Shown here: piece by piece, positions 7,796-14,722 of the stretch | Position numbering within the stretch: the stretch's first letter is position 1 | Layout: every line of letters starts with the position of its first letter | Assembly: GCA_964618975.1 (NCBI GenBank) | Contig: CAZUDI010000054.1 | Location: 1 to 24,900, forward strand | DNA: 24,900 bases | From: CAZUDI01 sp964618975 | GTDB lineage: Bacteria > Desulfobacterota > Desulfomonilia > UBA1062 | Reading direction: 5' to 3' | The notes under the pieces: generated by a model | What the model saw: the letters and a program-made list of their open reading frames with translations, nothing else | Databases searched by the model: none | Told to the model about the DNA's origin: nothing | Program-made: the position numbers and the translations under genes

Positions 7796-8574
7796 TTCTT
7801 TTCGAGCTGCTTGTCAATGCCCTTGGTCTTGACCGCCGCGATGCCCTTGTTGAGAAGCTCCACGAGTGCGGTGTTGCCCTTCTTGACCACGATGCCGTAG
7901 CTCTCTTCGGTGAAGGGATCGCCCACAACCATGAACTTCTCCCTGTATTCGTCGCGCTGCATGGCATAGTCGGCCGCCACGGGGGTGTCGCACACCACGC
8001 CCTGGATCCTGCCCGAGGCCATGTCCTCGAAGGCCAGACCGATCTCGTCGTAGTTCTTCGGCTCGATCCCCTCGATCTTCTTGATCTCCATGGCGCCGGT
8101 GGTGCCGATCTGGGCGCCGACGGTCTTGCCGACCATATCGCTGAGCGTGCCGATGCCCTCCAGGGTCTTGGGAACGACCAGGACCTGCCCGGCATTGATA
8201 TAGGGCTCGGAAAAGTCATAGGTGTCCTTGCGCTCAGGGGTGATGGTGACCGAGGAGATCACCGCGTCGTACTTGTCGATGGACAGCCCGCCGAAGATGC
8301 CGTCCCAGGCGGTGTTCTTGAACTCCACCTGGAAGCCGGCCTCCTGGGCCACGGCGTTCATGTAGTCGATATCGAAGCCAACGATATTCTTGCTGGTATC
8401 CACCATCTCCATGGGCGGCCAGGTGGCGTCGGTGGCCACTACGATGGTCTTCACCTCGGGCGCGGCCGTATCCGTCACGGCCTTTTCCGCGGGCTTCTTT
8501 TCACACGAGATCAGGCTCAGGCACAGCCCGAACACCAGCATACCCGCCAATAACATACGGAAGATCTTCATCAT
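7783..8574 (-). CDS. amino-acid ABC transporter substrate-binding lipoprotein
   Basis: The 263-residue family 3 solute-binding protein has a lipoprotein signal peptide with lipobox LISC (Cys24), so it should be anchored to a membrane facing the periplasm. The mature part follows the PBPb pattern: VVATDATWPPMEMVD, the IVGFDIDYMNAVA strand-helix, SSVTITPERKDTYDFSEPY with Arg115 (expected to bind the ligand carboxylate), and VVCDTPVA with Asp196 (expected to bind the ligand amine). Ligand-binding residues are therefore intact. GAGGAGAGG lies immediately before two consecutive ATGs at 8574 and 8571; the first is used here, and the choice changes one residue. It is the middle-to-front gene of the operon, after a paralogue at 8621-9370. 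Confidence 0.95.
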   Translation of the reverse strand: MMKIFRMLLAGMLVFGLCLSLISCEKKPAEKAVTDTAAPEVKTIVVATDATWPPMEMVDTSKNIVGFDIDYMNAVAQEAGFQVEFKNTAWDGIFGGLSIDKYDAVISSVTITPERKDTYDFSEPYINAGQVLVVPKTLEGIGTLSDMVGKTVGAQIGTTGAMEIKKIEGIEPKNYDEIGLAFEDMASGRIQGVVCDTPVAADYAMQRDEYREKFMVVGDPFTEESYGIVVKKGNTALVELLNKGIAAVKTKGIDKQLEKKWLR

Positions 8575-8620
8575 GTCCTCTCCTCTGCAATTTTTTTATC
8601 GAACCTGAAGAAAGAGGTTT

Positions 8621-9370
8621 TCACCACCATCTCAAGTACTTGCGCTCCAATTCCCCGTCGATTCCCTGTGCCCGGATGGCACTGAGACCCTCGTTGATCC
8701 CGTCGAGCAAGGCCTGATTGCCCTTTTTCACCACAATCCCGTAGTACTTTTCTGTGAGTGGATTGTCAATAGCCTGGAATTGCGCACCGATCTGTGTATT
8801 AGCGGCGGCGAGGTCCAATGCGCTCAGCCGGTCGCAGACCAGGGCCTGGGCCCCTCCCGTGGCCAGGACGCCCAGGGCCTTCTCCAGGGTGTCGCAGGGG
8901 CGGGGCTCGAGCCCCTTGGCCCGGCGCACCAGGTACTCGCCGGCACTTCCGGTCACAAAGCCCACGGCCTTGCCCTCCAGGTCTTCGAGCGCGGAGGGAA
9001 GGGCGGCAGTGCGGGGCACGATGATGATCTGCCCGGCATTGAGGTAGGGCAGGGAGAAGTCATAGGACTCTCCCCGGTGCGCGGTGATGATGACCGCGGC
9101 GATCACGGCCTCGTGGCTCCCCGTATCCAGGCCACGGAAAAGCTCCTGCCAGGGGAGCGTCAGGAACGTGACCGTGAAGCCGGCTTCATGGGCGACAGCC
9201 TGCATCAGTTCGGCCTCAAAGCCCGCCAGGGCCGCTTGCGCGGTGCTGCCATCGGGCGATTCCACGGCAACGACAACATTGCGGGTGGGAGGGTGATGCA
9301 GGGCGAACCCGAGCAGGAGCAGGCCCATAACAGGAATCATAACCGCGATACGACGTGAACCCATGCCCAC
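8621..9370 (-). CDS. second, divergent amino-acid-binding protein
   Basis: The 249-residue family 3 solute-binding protein is clearly related to its neighbour: AAVIITAHRGESYDFSLPYL aligns with the neighbour's ligand-binding loop, keeping the key Arg (Arg99), and Asp180 in ALVCDRLS matches the amine-binding Asp. It ends with the same GIDGELERKYLRWW-type tail. It differs in the first ligand strand (VVVAVESPDGSTAQ, lacking the usual aromatic/Pro pair) and in its export signal: a hydrophobic stretch at ~8-24 without a lipobox cysteine. The start is a GTG at 9370 with GAGAGG 5 nt upstream; an ATG at 9364 is the alternative. It is the first gene of the operon, 46 nt before the lipoprotein gene. It may bind a different amino acid and share the single permease. 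Confidence 0.9.
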   Translation of the reverse strand: MGMGSRRIAVMIPVMGLLLLGFALHHPPTRNVVVAVESPDGSTAQAALAGFEAELMQAVAHEAGFTVTFLTLPWQELFRGLDTGSHEAVIAAVIITAHRGESYDFSLPYLNAGQIIIVPRTAALPSALEDLEGKAVGFVTGSAGEYLVRRAKGLEPRPCDTLEKALGVLATGGAQALVCDRLSALDLAAANTQIGAQFQAIDNPLTEKYYGIVVKKGNQALLDGINEGLSAIRAQGIDGELERKYLRWW

Positions 9371-9497
9371 GAAAACCTCTCTTGAGACTCTGCGCTAGTG
9401 AGGACTTGTCTATCACAAAAAGGCGCCGATCGTCCATGAGGGATCTGACCTGCCTCCCGGTGAGGGCCGGTAAGGTTGAGACGCTGACGCTTTGCCC

Positions 9498-9526
9498 TTG
9501 TCAAGCGCCTCGCGCGCGGCTAATAT
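9498..9526 (+). promoter_or_regulatory. candidate sigma-70 promoter
   Basis: TTGTCA (9498-9503), 17 bp, then TAATAT (9521-9526). The -10 ends only 9 nt before the ATG at 9536, so a transcript from here would be nearly leaderless for that gene. The match is good but could be chance. Confidence 0.4.
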
Positions 9527-9535
9527 AGGTGAGCG

Positions 9536-9901
9536 ATGAACCCCGAGACCGTCCTTTCTCAGAACGCTTACGTGAAAGGCCTGGCAGTCGAGCTGCCCTT
9601 CTTCAAATTCACCTACCTCAAGATGGACGGGCGCAAGGCTGAGACACTCTCCAGCCAGGACAGGATCGGCATCCAAACCACCCGCGAGAGGGCGTATACC
9701 CGCCGCACAGCCACCAGTTCCGCCATGCCCCAGGGGGCCACCATCACCACCCTGGGGGCCGATCCCCTGGTCTCCCGCGCGGCGGTCGTGCATGAGCTCT
9801 ATTACGGCCGCCCCTCGGCCGAGGCCAGCTTCAGCCTGAGTGGCCTCGGCTATTCCAGCCCCGCCCCGCCCCGTGCGGGGTATATCGATCTCGTCGTCTG
9901 A
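9536..9901 (+). CDS. hypothetical protein (121 aa)
   Basis: I do not recognise this protein. It is 121 residues, without a signal peptide or membrane segment, and ends in a glycine/serine/proline-rich C-terminal third (SFSLSGLGYSSPAPPRAGYI). AGGTGA lies 4-5 nt before the ATG at 9536. It is followed 97 nt later by the cyclic-nucleotide-binding protein on the same strand. The opposite strand carries an open frame over the same region, but its composition (long Gly/Asp/Arg runs) looks like a GC-rich shadow. I regard the plus frame as the more likely gene, with moderate confidence. Confidence 0.55.
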   Translation: MNPETVLSQNAYVKGLAVELPFFKFTYLKMDGRKAETLSSQDRIGIQTTRERAYTRRTATSSAMPQGATITTLGADPLVSRAAVVHELYYGRPSAEASFSLSGLGYSSPAPPRAGYIDLVV

Positions 9902-9998
9902 GGGCCCCCGATCACGGCCCCCATTCCCCGGGGGGCAATCCGGCACTGACATAAAAAACCCTGTAAAGTTTTTGCCTTCATTTGCCGAAATTCCCTGT

Positions 9999-10730
9999 AT
10001 GACCGAGGTGAGGCCTTTCGAGGCGGTGGGTGTCAGGGAATACCAGAAGGGTGAGATCATTGTCAGGGAGGGGGATCCCAACCGCTATTTCTACGTGATC
10101 CTGCAGGGCGAGGTCCAGATCTACCAGCTCGACAAGGCCATCCGCATCCTGACCGACCACGATGTCTTCGGGCTCGAGAACTATTTCCGGGGGCTGCCCT
10201 ACAGTACCACGGCCAAGGCCTCCCAGCGCTCCCGCGTGGCGACCTACGAGTGCGACCTCTTGGATGAGATGGTCTTCTCCAAGCCGGCCCTGGTGTCCAT
10301 GGTGCTCAAGTCGGCCTACCTCCAGCTGGAGCAGACCACCTCCATCGCCGAGGCCAATATCCCCTACAGCGAGGTCATCAACCTCGATGTGCGCGAGTAC
10401 CAAGACGGGGAGGTGATCATCGAGGACGGCACGCACGGCACCGAGATCTTCAAGCTCTACCAGACCGAAGGTGGCCTGGAGGTGATGAAGAAGGACGTGC
10501 GCATCGGGCTGATCACCAAGCCCGGGGAATACTTCGGTGAGATGAGCTTCATCCTGGGTGAACCCCGGAGCGCCACCATCCGCTCGGTCGGCAAGAGCGT
10601 GGTGGAGGTGATCCCGGTCGAAGACGGGGACCTGGAAAAACTGATCTACGAAAATCCGGAAGTGGCCCACAAGATCATCTCGGCCCTGGCGCAACGCCTC
10701 AAACAGGCCAACATCCTGCTGGTGGAGTAG
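9999..10730 (+). CDS. protein with two cyclic-nucleotide-binding domains
   Basis: The 243-residue product consists of two consecutive cNMP-binding (CAP_ED) beta-barrels and nothing else: no helix-turn-helix, kinase or membrane part. The first domain (~1-120) starts with the usual EYQKGEIIVREGDPNRYFYV but has a degenerate phosphate-binding cassette (FGLENYFRGLPYSTTAKA) without the ligand arginine. The second (~125-240) has an intact cassette, YFGEMSFILGEPRSATIRS, with Glu181 and Arg190 as expected ligand contacts. It is thus probably a cytoplasmic sensor that acts through a partner. The convergent neighbour is a patatin-like hydrolase, a family in which cNMP-binding and patatin domains are sometimes fused. 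The start at 9999 lacks a strong ribosome binding site and is provisional. Confidence 0.88.
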   Translation: MTEVRPFEAVGVREYQKGEIIVREGDPNRYFYVILQGEVQIYQLDKAIRILTDHDVFGLENYFRGLPYSTTAKASQRSRVATYECDLLDEMVFSKPALVSMVLKSAYLQLEQTTSIAEANIPYSEVINLDVREYQDGEVIIEDGTHGTEIFKLYQTEGGLEVMKKDVRIGLITKPGEYFGEMSFILGEPRSATIRSVGKSVVEVIPVEDGDLEKLIYENPEVAHKIISALAQRLKQANILLVE

Positions 10731-10783
10731 CACCCCGCCGCCGACTTCTTCGGCAGGCAGTATCAGTAAATCCCCCCGATCGC

Positions 10784-10855
10784 TATGGGTCGAATTTCCC
10801 GCCGTTTGCCGTGTCAGGAAGGGCAGGGCTTGCCCCGGGGTCCATAACCGGAATT
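10784..10855 (+). repeat. degenerate copy of the dispersed intergenic repeat
   Basis: It begins GGGTCGAATTTCCCGCC and continues with a GGGCAGGGCTTGCCCCGGGG hairpin and TCCATAACCGGAATT. It follows the order of the 79-bp unit at 24021-24279 (TCGAATTCC, GCTTGC, GGGCAAAAGCTTGCCCCGGG, TTCATGCCCATGATT). It lies between two convergent genes. Confidence 0.55.
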
Positions 10856-10868
10856 TATCGATCGGCAT

Positions 10869-10914
10869 GCCCCCCCCGGGGGGGCTGTTCGCCGCGGGGC
10901 GCCCCCCTGGCGGC
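10869..10914. terminator. GC-only hairpins between convergent genes
   Basis: Two adjacent strong inverted repeats lie here: a C8/G7 block flanked by G and C (10869-10885), and GCCGC plus GGGGCGCCCC plus GGCGGC (10891-10914). No T-run follows, so a terminator role for the genes ending at 10730 (plus) and 10976 (minus) is inferred from position only. Confidence 0.35.
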
Positions 10915-10975
10915 CTCACGGGGTTTCACGGCCGTTCGCTCCCGCTGACAGTGCCGGCCCAGGGGCGATGCACTT

Positions 10976-12052
10976 TCACTGCAGCAGGGATTGTAGTTGC
11001 GGCAGGGCCTCCTGGGCCTTGCTGCGGCCCTCGGCGATGGTCTCGCGCACGCGCGTGAATTCCAGGGAGCCGATATCGGTCACATCGGGTGCGATCAGGA
11101 TGTCAGGGGGTTCGTGGGAGAGCATGAGCTTGTTTTTCTGATACTGCTGGATGTTGGTGGATATGAGCATGATCTCGAAGATGTTCAGCAGGTTGGCGTC
11201 GTCCTTGCGGAAGAGGCTGCCCTCCATGATGGCGGCGATGCGGTCCCGGCTCACGCTCAGGTGGTCCTGCAGGGCCGCCATGAGATCGTTTTCCCTGATC
11301 ATGCCGGCGGAGGTGTTGATCATCTTGCGGATGCTTTTGGTCAGGGGTTTGACGCCATCGAAGATCTGCTTCGATCTGATCAGACCCTGCAGCCGGTCGA
11401 CGATCCACGAGGGGATGTCGGCTTCCTGGGTCTCGGCGACCTTTTCGGCCTCGATGATGGCATTCTTCTGGGTCTGGCTCAGCCTCCGCGCGAGGTGGGG
11501 ATGCAGGTTGCAGGCGATGGTGATCTCGGGCGTGTAGCGTTTGAGCACGTCCAGCGGCAGGGGGTCCGAGACGCCCCCGTCGGTGAGCAGGCGGTTCATG
11601 TGCACAACGGGCTTGAAGATGCCCGGCATGGAAACGCTGGCCATCACCGCGTCCACCAGGGGCCCGTGGTCGATGGCCACGGTCTCGCCCGAGAGCAGGT
11701 CGGTGGCTACCGCCACAAAACGCACCGGCAACTCCTCGATCATGACATCCCCCACGATATTGTGGATGAATGACCGGGCCCGCTTGCCCGCCAGGAGCCC
11801 GGAAATGGGGAACACCGGGTCCATGTAGTATCCCAGCGATTCCCTGAGGGTGAGGTCCTCGATGATCTCCTTGAGGGCCTCGACGCGGCGTGCGGCATAA
11901 AGGGCCCCGGCAAAGGCCCCGGCGCTCGATCCCACGATAAGCTCGAGGGGGACCTGGTTCTCGATCAGGACGTCCATGACCCCCAGATGGGCGCCGCCTT
12001 TGGCGCCGCCGCTGTCCAGAGCGATTCCAACCTTGGGTGAGCGTGTCTGCAT
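10976..12052 (-). CDS. patatin-like phospholipase (NTE/RssA family)
   Basis: The 358-residue serine hydrolase has the Ser-Asp dyad of patatins. The oxyanion loop is at 14-21 (SGGAKGGA), the nucleophile elbow is GSSAG (Ser43), and the catalytic Asp158 is in LTDGG. The order and spacing match bacterial NTE/RssA proteins, which act as lysophospholipases or esterases on membrane lipids. No signal peptide or membrane helix is seen, so it is cytoplasmic or peripherally membrane-bound. The C-terminal ~170 residues are charged and helical and not typed. The ATG at 12052 is chosen since AAGGAAGG lies 5 nt upstream; the GTG at 12058 overlaps that site. It is convergent with the cNMP-binding protein and divergent from the secreted protein at 12223. 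Confidence 0.93.
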   Translation of the reverse strand: MQTRSPKVGIALDSGGAKGGAHLGVMDVLIENQVPLELIVGSSAGAFAGALYAARRVEALKEIIEDLTLRESLGYYMDPVFPISGLLAGKRARSFIHNIVGDVMIEELPVRFVAVATDLLSGETVAIDHGPLVDAVMASVSMPGIFKPVVHMNRLLTDGGVSDPLPLDVLKRYTPEITIACNLHPHLARRLSQTQKNAIIEAEKVAETQEADIPSWIVDRLQGLIRSKQIFDGVKPLTKSIRKMINTSAGMIRENDLMAALQDHLSVSRDRIAAIMEGSLFRKDDANLLNIFEIMLISTNIQQYQKNKLMLSHEPPDILIAPDVTDIGSLEFTRVRETIAEGRSKAQEALPQLQSLLQ

Positions 12053-12222
12053 AGCCACCTTCCTTGAAGATCTAAATTTGACGAGGGGGCACCCCTTTGC
12101 CGGGATATCCCCCTCCGGTTTTGTTATCCCAGATATATAACGTTAGATTCCAGAAAAATGTTTAGTCCTTTCGTTATAAGTCCGATGCGTCTTCCATATA
12201 CTTTATTACACAAGGAGGATCC

Positions 12223-12702
12223 ATGAGACTTGGGAAAGCAGCAATGGTGGTGGTATGCCTGCTGGGCTTAAGTTGCACAACGCTGCATGCGGAGGCCTGC
12301 AGCCGGGATGAGATGGTTCAGGGCGTCCAGTACGCCGCGAACCTGATCGAAAGCCAGGGGGTCAAGGCCTTCGAAGAGCTGCTGGCGTACCGTTTCTGCG
12401 GGGGTGGGGGGTACATCTATATCACCGACCTGGAGGCCGTCATGCTTCTCAATGGCGCCATTCCGGCCCTGCAGGGACAGTCCTGCCTGAGCATGCAGGA
12501 TGCCAAGGGCAACAGCTTCGCCCGTGAGGTGAAGGAGAAGGCCGAGCGGCAGGCGAGTGGTTGGCAGGTCTACTGGATGACCAACCCGCTTACCAAACAG
12601 GTGGAGCCCAAGTGCACCTATTTTGAGAAGGCCCGCATGGACGGTCGCGAGGTTATCGTCTGCGGCACGGTTTTCGGCATCGCTCAGGCCGATTGCCGTT
12701 AG
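12223..12702 (+). CDS. secreted single-Cache-like (sCache_2) domain protein
   Basis: The 159-residue protein has an N-terminal signal peptide (basic MRLGK, hydrophobic ~6-18, probable cleavage after LHA at residue 23). The mature part follows the single-Cache pattern: a long N-terminal helix (MVQGVQYAANLIESQGVKAFE), the GGGGYIYITDLEAVML strand pair, DAKGN, then GWQVYWMTNPLTKQVEPKCTY and a final VIVCGTVFG strand. Freestanding periplasmic Cache proteins are thought to bind small ligands. Several cysteines (Cys26, 59, 83, 131, 147, 158) may form disulfides. A strong AAGGAGG sits 7 nt before the ATG. It is a single-gene unit, followed by a clear terminator. The family call is from the motif pattern and is fairly sure. 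Confidence 0.8.
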   Translation: MRLGKAAMVVVCLLGLSCTTLHAEACSRDEMVQGVQYAANLIESQGVKAFEELLAYRFCGGGGYIYITDLEAVMLLNGAIPALQGQSCLSMQDAKGNSFAREVKEKAERQASGWQVYWMTNPLTKQVEPKCTYFEKARMDGREVIVCGTVFGIAQADCR

Positions 12703-12743
12703 GGCCTCCTTTACCCTCAAGCCAGCTGACAGTGCGGCATGCA

Positions 12744-12774
12744 CGAGGGGTGGGTTCCCCGCCCCTCGTCTTTT
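12744..12774 (+). terminator. rho-independent terminator of the Cache-like gene
   Basis: CGAGGGGTGGG pairs with CCCGCCCCTCG (one G-U pair) around a short TTC loop and is followed by TCTTTTA. It lies about 40 nt after the stop at 12702. Confidence 0.8.
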
Positions 12775-13157
12775 ATGCGGCCCTGCGGCCGCGTCCTTGA
12801 ACTCTGGGCACAGACGACGCCTTGCCCCCTCCTTTCCTCGGGACCACATCCCCCCGCGGATCGGCATGCATGGAGGGTACAAGGCGTGCCCGCCCTTGTC
12901 TTGAGATACAATGTCCGTTACGGGACCGACGCCCTATACCGGTTCGCCTGTCCCCGGGGAACTGGTGCTCGGGGATGCTGCATCCCCGCGGTGCGGATAT
13001 CCCGCAATCCATACCGGGAGGGCCGGGGCGCGCTTGCCTGTCCCGGGGTCATGAGTCGAACTGCAGGTAGCGGGAAATGGCCTCTAACTGCCAGATAAAA
13101 AGTGATAAACCCGGATACGACCTCAGGCAGGGCTTGGCCGCGACCGTGTGAAATAAA
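12775..13157. other. gene-free stretch upstream of the histidine kinase
   Basis: No convincing gene is seen on either strand. The sequence is GC-rich with several short inverted repeats, such as GGGGATGCTGCATCCCC around 12973-12989. Composition becomes more AT-rich after about 13080, as expected for a promoter region, but no clear -35/-10 pair stands out. Confidence 0.5.
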
Positions 13158-13175
13158 GAAAAAGACTTCTTTTTC
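13158..13175. promoter_or_regulatory. AT-rich inverted repeat before the kinase start
   Basis: GAAAAAGA-CT-TCTTTTTC is a perfect inverted repeat ending 14 nt before the ATG at 13190. It could be an operator or a small 5' hairpin. No Shine-Dalgarno sequence lies between it and the start, which makes an influence on translation possible. Confidence 0.45.
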
Positions 13176-13189
13176 CGAGTAATCATAGT

Positions 13190-14590
13190 ATGAATATCGT
13201 CTGGATCGGGGGAAGCACCCCCCCTGCTGGCTTGGAGATCACGAAGGTCACCTCCCTGAGTCACGTCGATGTGAACGCCCTGGTCTTTATCGACGAACAG
13301 GCCGTCGTTCAGTGGGAGGACATCGCCCAGAGGCGGGCCTACATCGTCTCCGACCTTCCCATATCGGCGCCACTCCCAACGCAGATAGCAGGGGTGATCC
13401 CCAACGACCGCATGGTGATCGAGGCCATCTGCATGTTCTACAAGGAGATGAGTGCCTCCTATGAGCTGGGCGACAAGCTCATCAAGTCGCTCAACGAGAA
13501 GGAGCGCACCATCCAGGAGAAGCAGTCGATCCTCCTGCGCGACAGCCGGCGTTATTCGGCCATCATCCGGCACGCCACGGACATGATCGTGGTCCTCGGG
13601 CCGAGTGGCAAGATCATGTTCTCCAACGATACCCTCAGGCGCTACCTCAAGGCCGACGACCTCACCGGGCGGTCCATCGTGGACCTCGTGGTGGATGCGG
13701 ACCGGGGAGAGATCGAGGCCCTGATCGACAAGGGCTTCAAGGAGGGCTCGCCCTCCAAGGCGGAGTGCCGCCTGGAACTCGACGAGGGCCGGCTGGGCAT
13801 CTTCTCCCTCATGAGCACGCCTCTGAGAGAGGACGGTCACATCTATGCCCTCTCGGTGATAGGGCGCGACATCACCGACCTGAGGACCATGCAGCGCCGT
13901 CTCATGGCGCAGGCCAAGGACCTTTCTTCCATGATCAACGGACTTTCGCACGAACTGCGCAACCCGCTCACCGTGATCGGGGCCTACATCAAGCGCCTTG
14001 ACCGTGGCACCCCCAAGGGGCAGGAATCCAAACGCCGTGAGGCCGTCAACAGCATCCTGGCCTCCATTACCCGCATCGAGGACATGGTCACGCGCATCGA
14101 ACGCTACAAGGGGATCGCCAGCATGGAGACGTGTTTCACGGAGGTGGCCTTAAGCACCTTCGTGCACGATCTGCTGCGCAGCATGAATATCGATCTCCCC
14201 CACAGCGTGACCGGGGAGAATGAGGTGCGGGTGTACACCAGCCCCGACCACCTCAGGATCGCACTCGCACGCCTGCTGGAGAATGCCGTGGAGAGCGGGA
14301 GCGAGAGGATCGAGGTGGCGATCTCCTGCCGGGATCGCCAGGCCGCGATCGGTGTGCGCGATTACGGGTGCGGTGTGAAGGACGATATCGAGACCATCTT
14401 TTCCCCCTTCTTCTCCACCGATCCCATGAAGGTGGGGCTCGGATTGACCGAGGCCCGCATTGCCCTGGTCAAGATCGCCGGCGAGATCGACGTGACTCCG
14501 CAGGCCAGTCCCGGCGCCAATTTTACCATCCGCATCCCCCTCGACCGACGCTGGAGGGAGCGGGGCGCTACCGCGGGCGAATCCGGCTGA
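13190..14590 (+). CDS. PAS-domain sensor histidine kinase (orphan, soluble)
   Basis: The 466-residue kinase has no membrane segment. Residues 1-~85 form an unassigned alpha/beta domain, possibly receiver-like but without clear phospho-acceptor acidic residues. A coiled-coil linker (~88-120) follows, then a PAS domain (~122-232: RYSAIIRHATDMIVVLGPSG to SVIGRDITD). The DHp helix carries the phospho-acceptor His254 in GLSHELRNPLTV. The ATPase domain has the N box RLLENAVESG (Asn365), G1 DYGCGV (391-396), F box FSPFFST and G2 VGLGL, so it should be active. No response regulator is adjacent. The start at 13190 lacks a ribosome binding site and follows an AT-rich palindrome. The upstream sequence has no better start. 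Confidence 0.92.
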   Translation: MNIVWIGGSTPPAGLEITKVTSLSHVDVNALVFIDEQAVVQWEDIAQRRAYIVSDLPISAPLPTQIAGVIPNDRMVIEAICMFYKEMSASYELGDKLIKSLNEKERTIQEKQSILLRDSRRYSAIIRHATDMIVVLGPSGKIMFSNDTLRRYLKADDLTGRSIVDLVVDADRGEIEALIDKGFKEGSPSKAECRLELDEGRLGIFSLMSTPLREDGHIYALSVIGRDITDLRTMQRRLMAQAKDLSSMINGLSHELRNPLTVIGAYIKRLDRGTPKGQESKRREAVNSILASITRIEDMVTRIERYKGIASMETCFTEVALSTFVHDLLRSMNIDLPHSVTGENEVRVYTSPDHLRIALARLLENAVESGSERIEVAISCRDRQAAIGVRDYGCGVKDDIETIFSPFFSTDPMKVGLGLTEARIALVKIAGEIDVTPQASPGANFTIRIPLDRRWRERGATAGESG

Positions 14591-14636
14591 GCCGCATCAT
14601 CCCCCGGGGACACCGGCCTTTAAGAAAATCAAGCGT

Positions 14637-14664
14637 TTGACTTTCCCCTGTTTGCGCCTATAAC
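14637..14664 (+). promoter_or_regulatory. sigma-70 promoter of the protease / Fe-S protein unit
   Basis: TTGACT (14637-14642), 16 bp, then TATAAC (14659-14664), five of six matches at each box. The ATG at 14723 is about 58 nt downstream and is preceded by a perfect AGGAGGTGA ribosome binding site. Confidence 0.65.
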
Positions 14665-14722
14665 TGAAATATATCGTATGTAGTGCAATGGAGACACCCT
14701 GATAGTGAAGAGGAGGTGACCC

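Noticed and set aside
9413..10081. 222-codon minus-strand frame over the 121-residue gene
   Set aside because: Composition is Gly/Asp/Arg-rich without a domain, and it runs into the well-supported cNMP-binding gene; the plus frame has a ribosome binding site.
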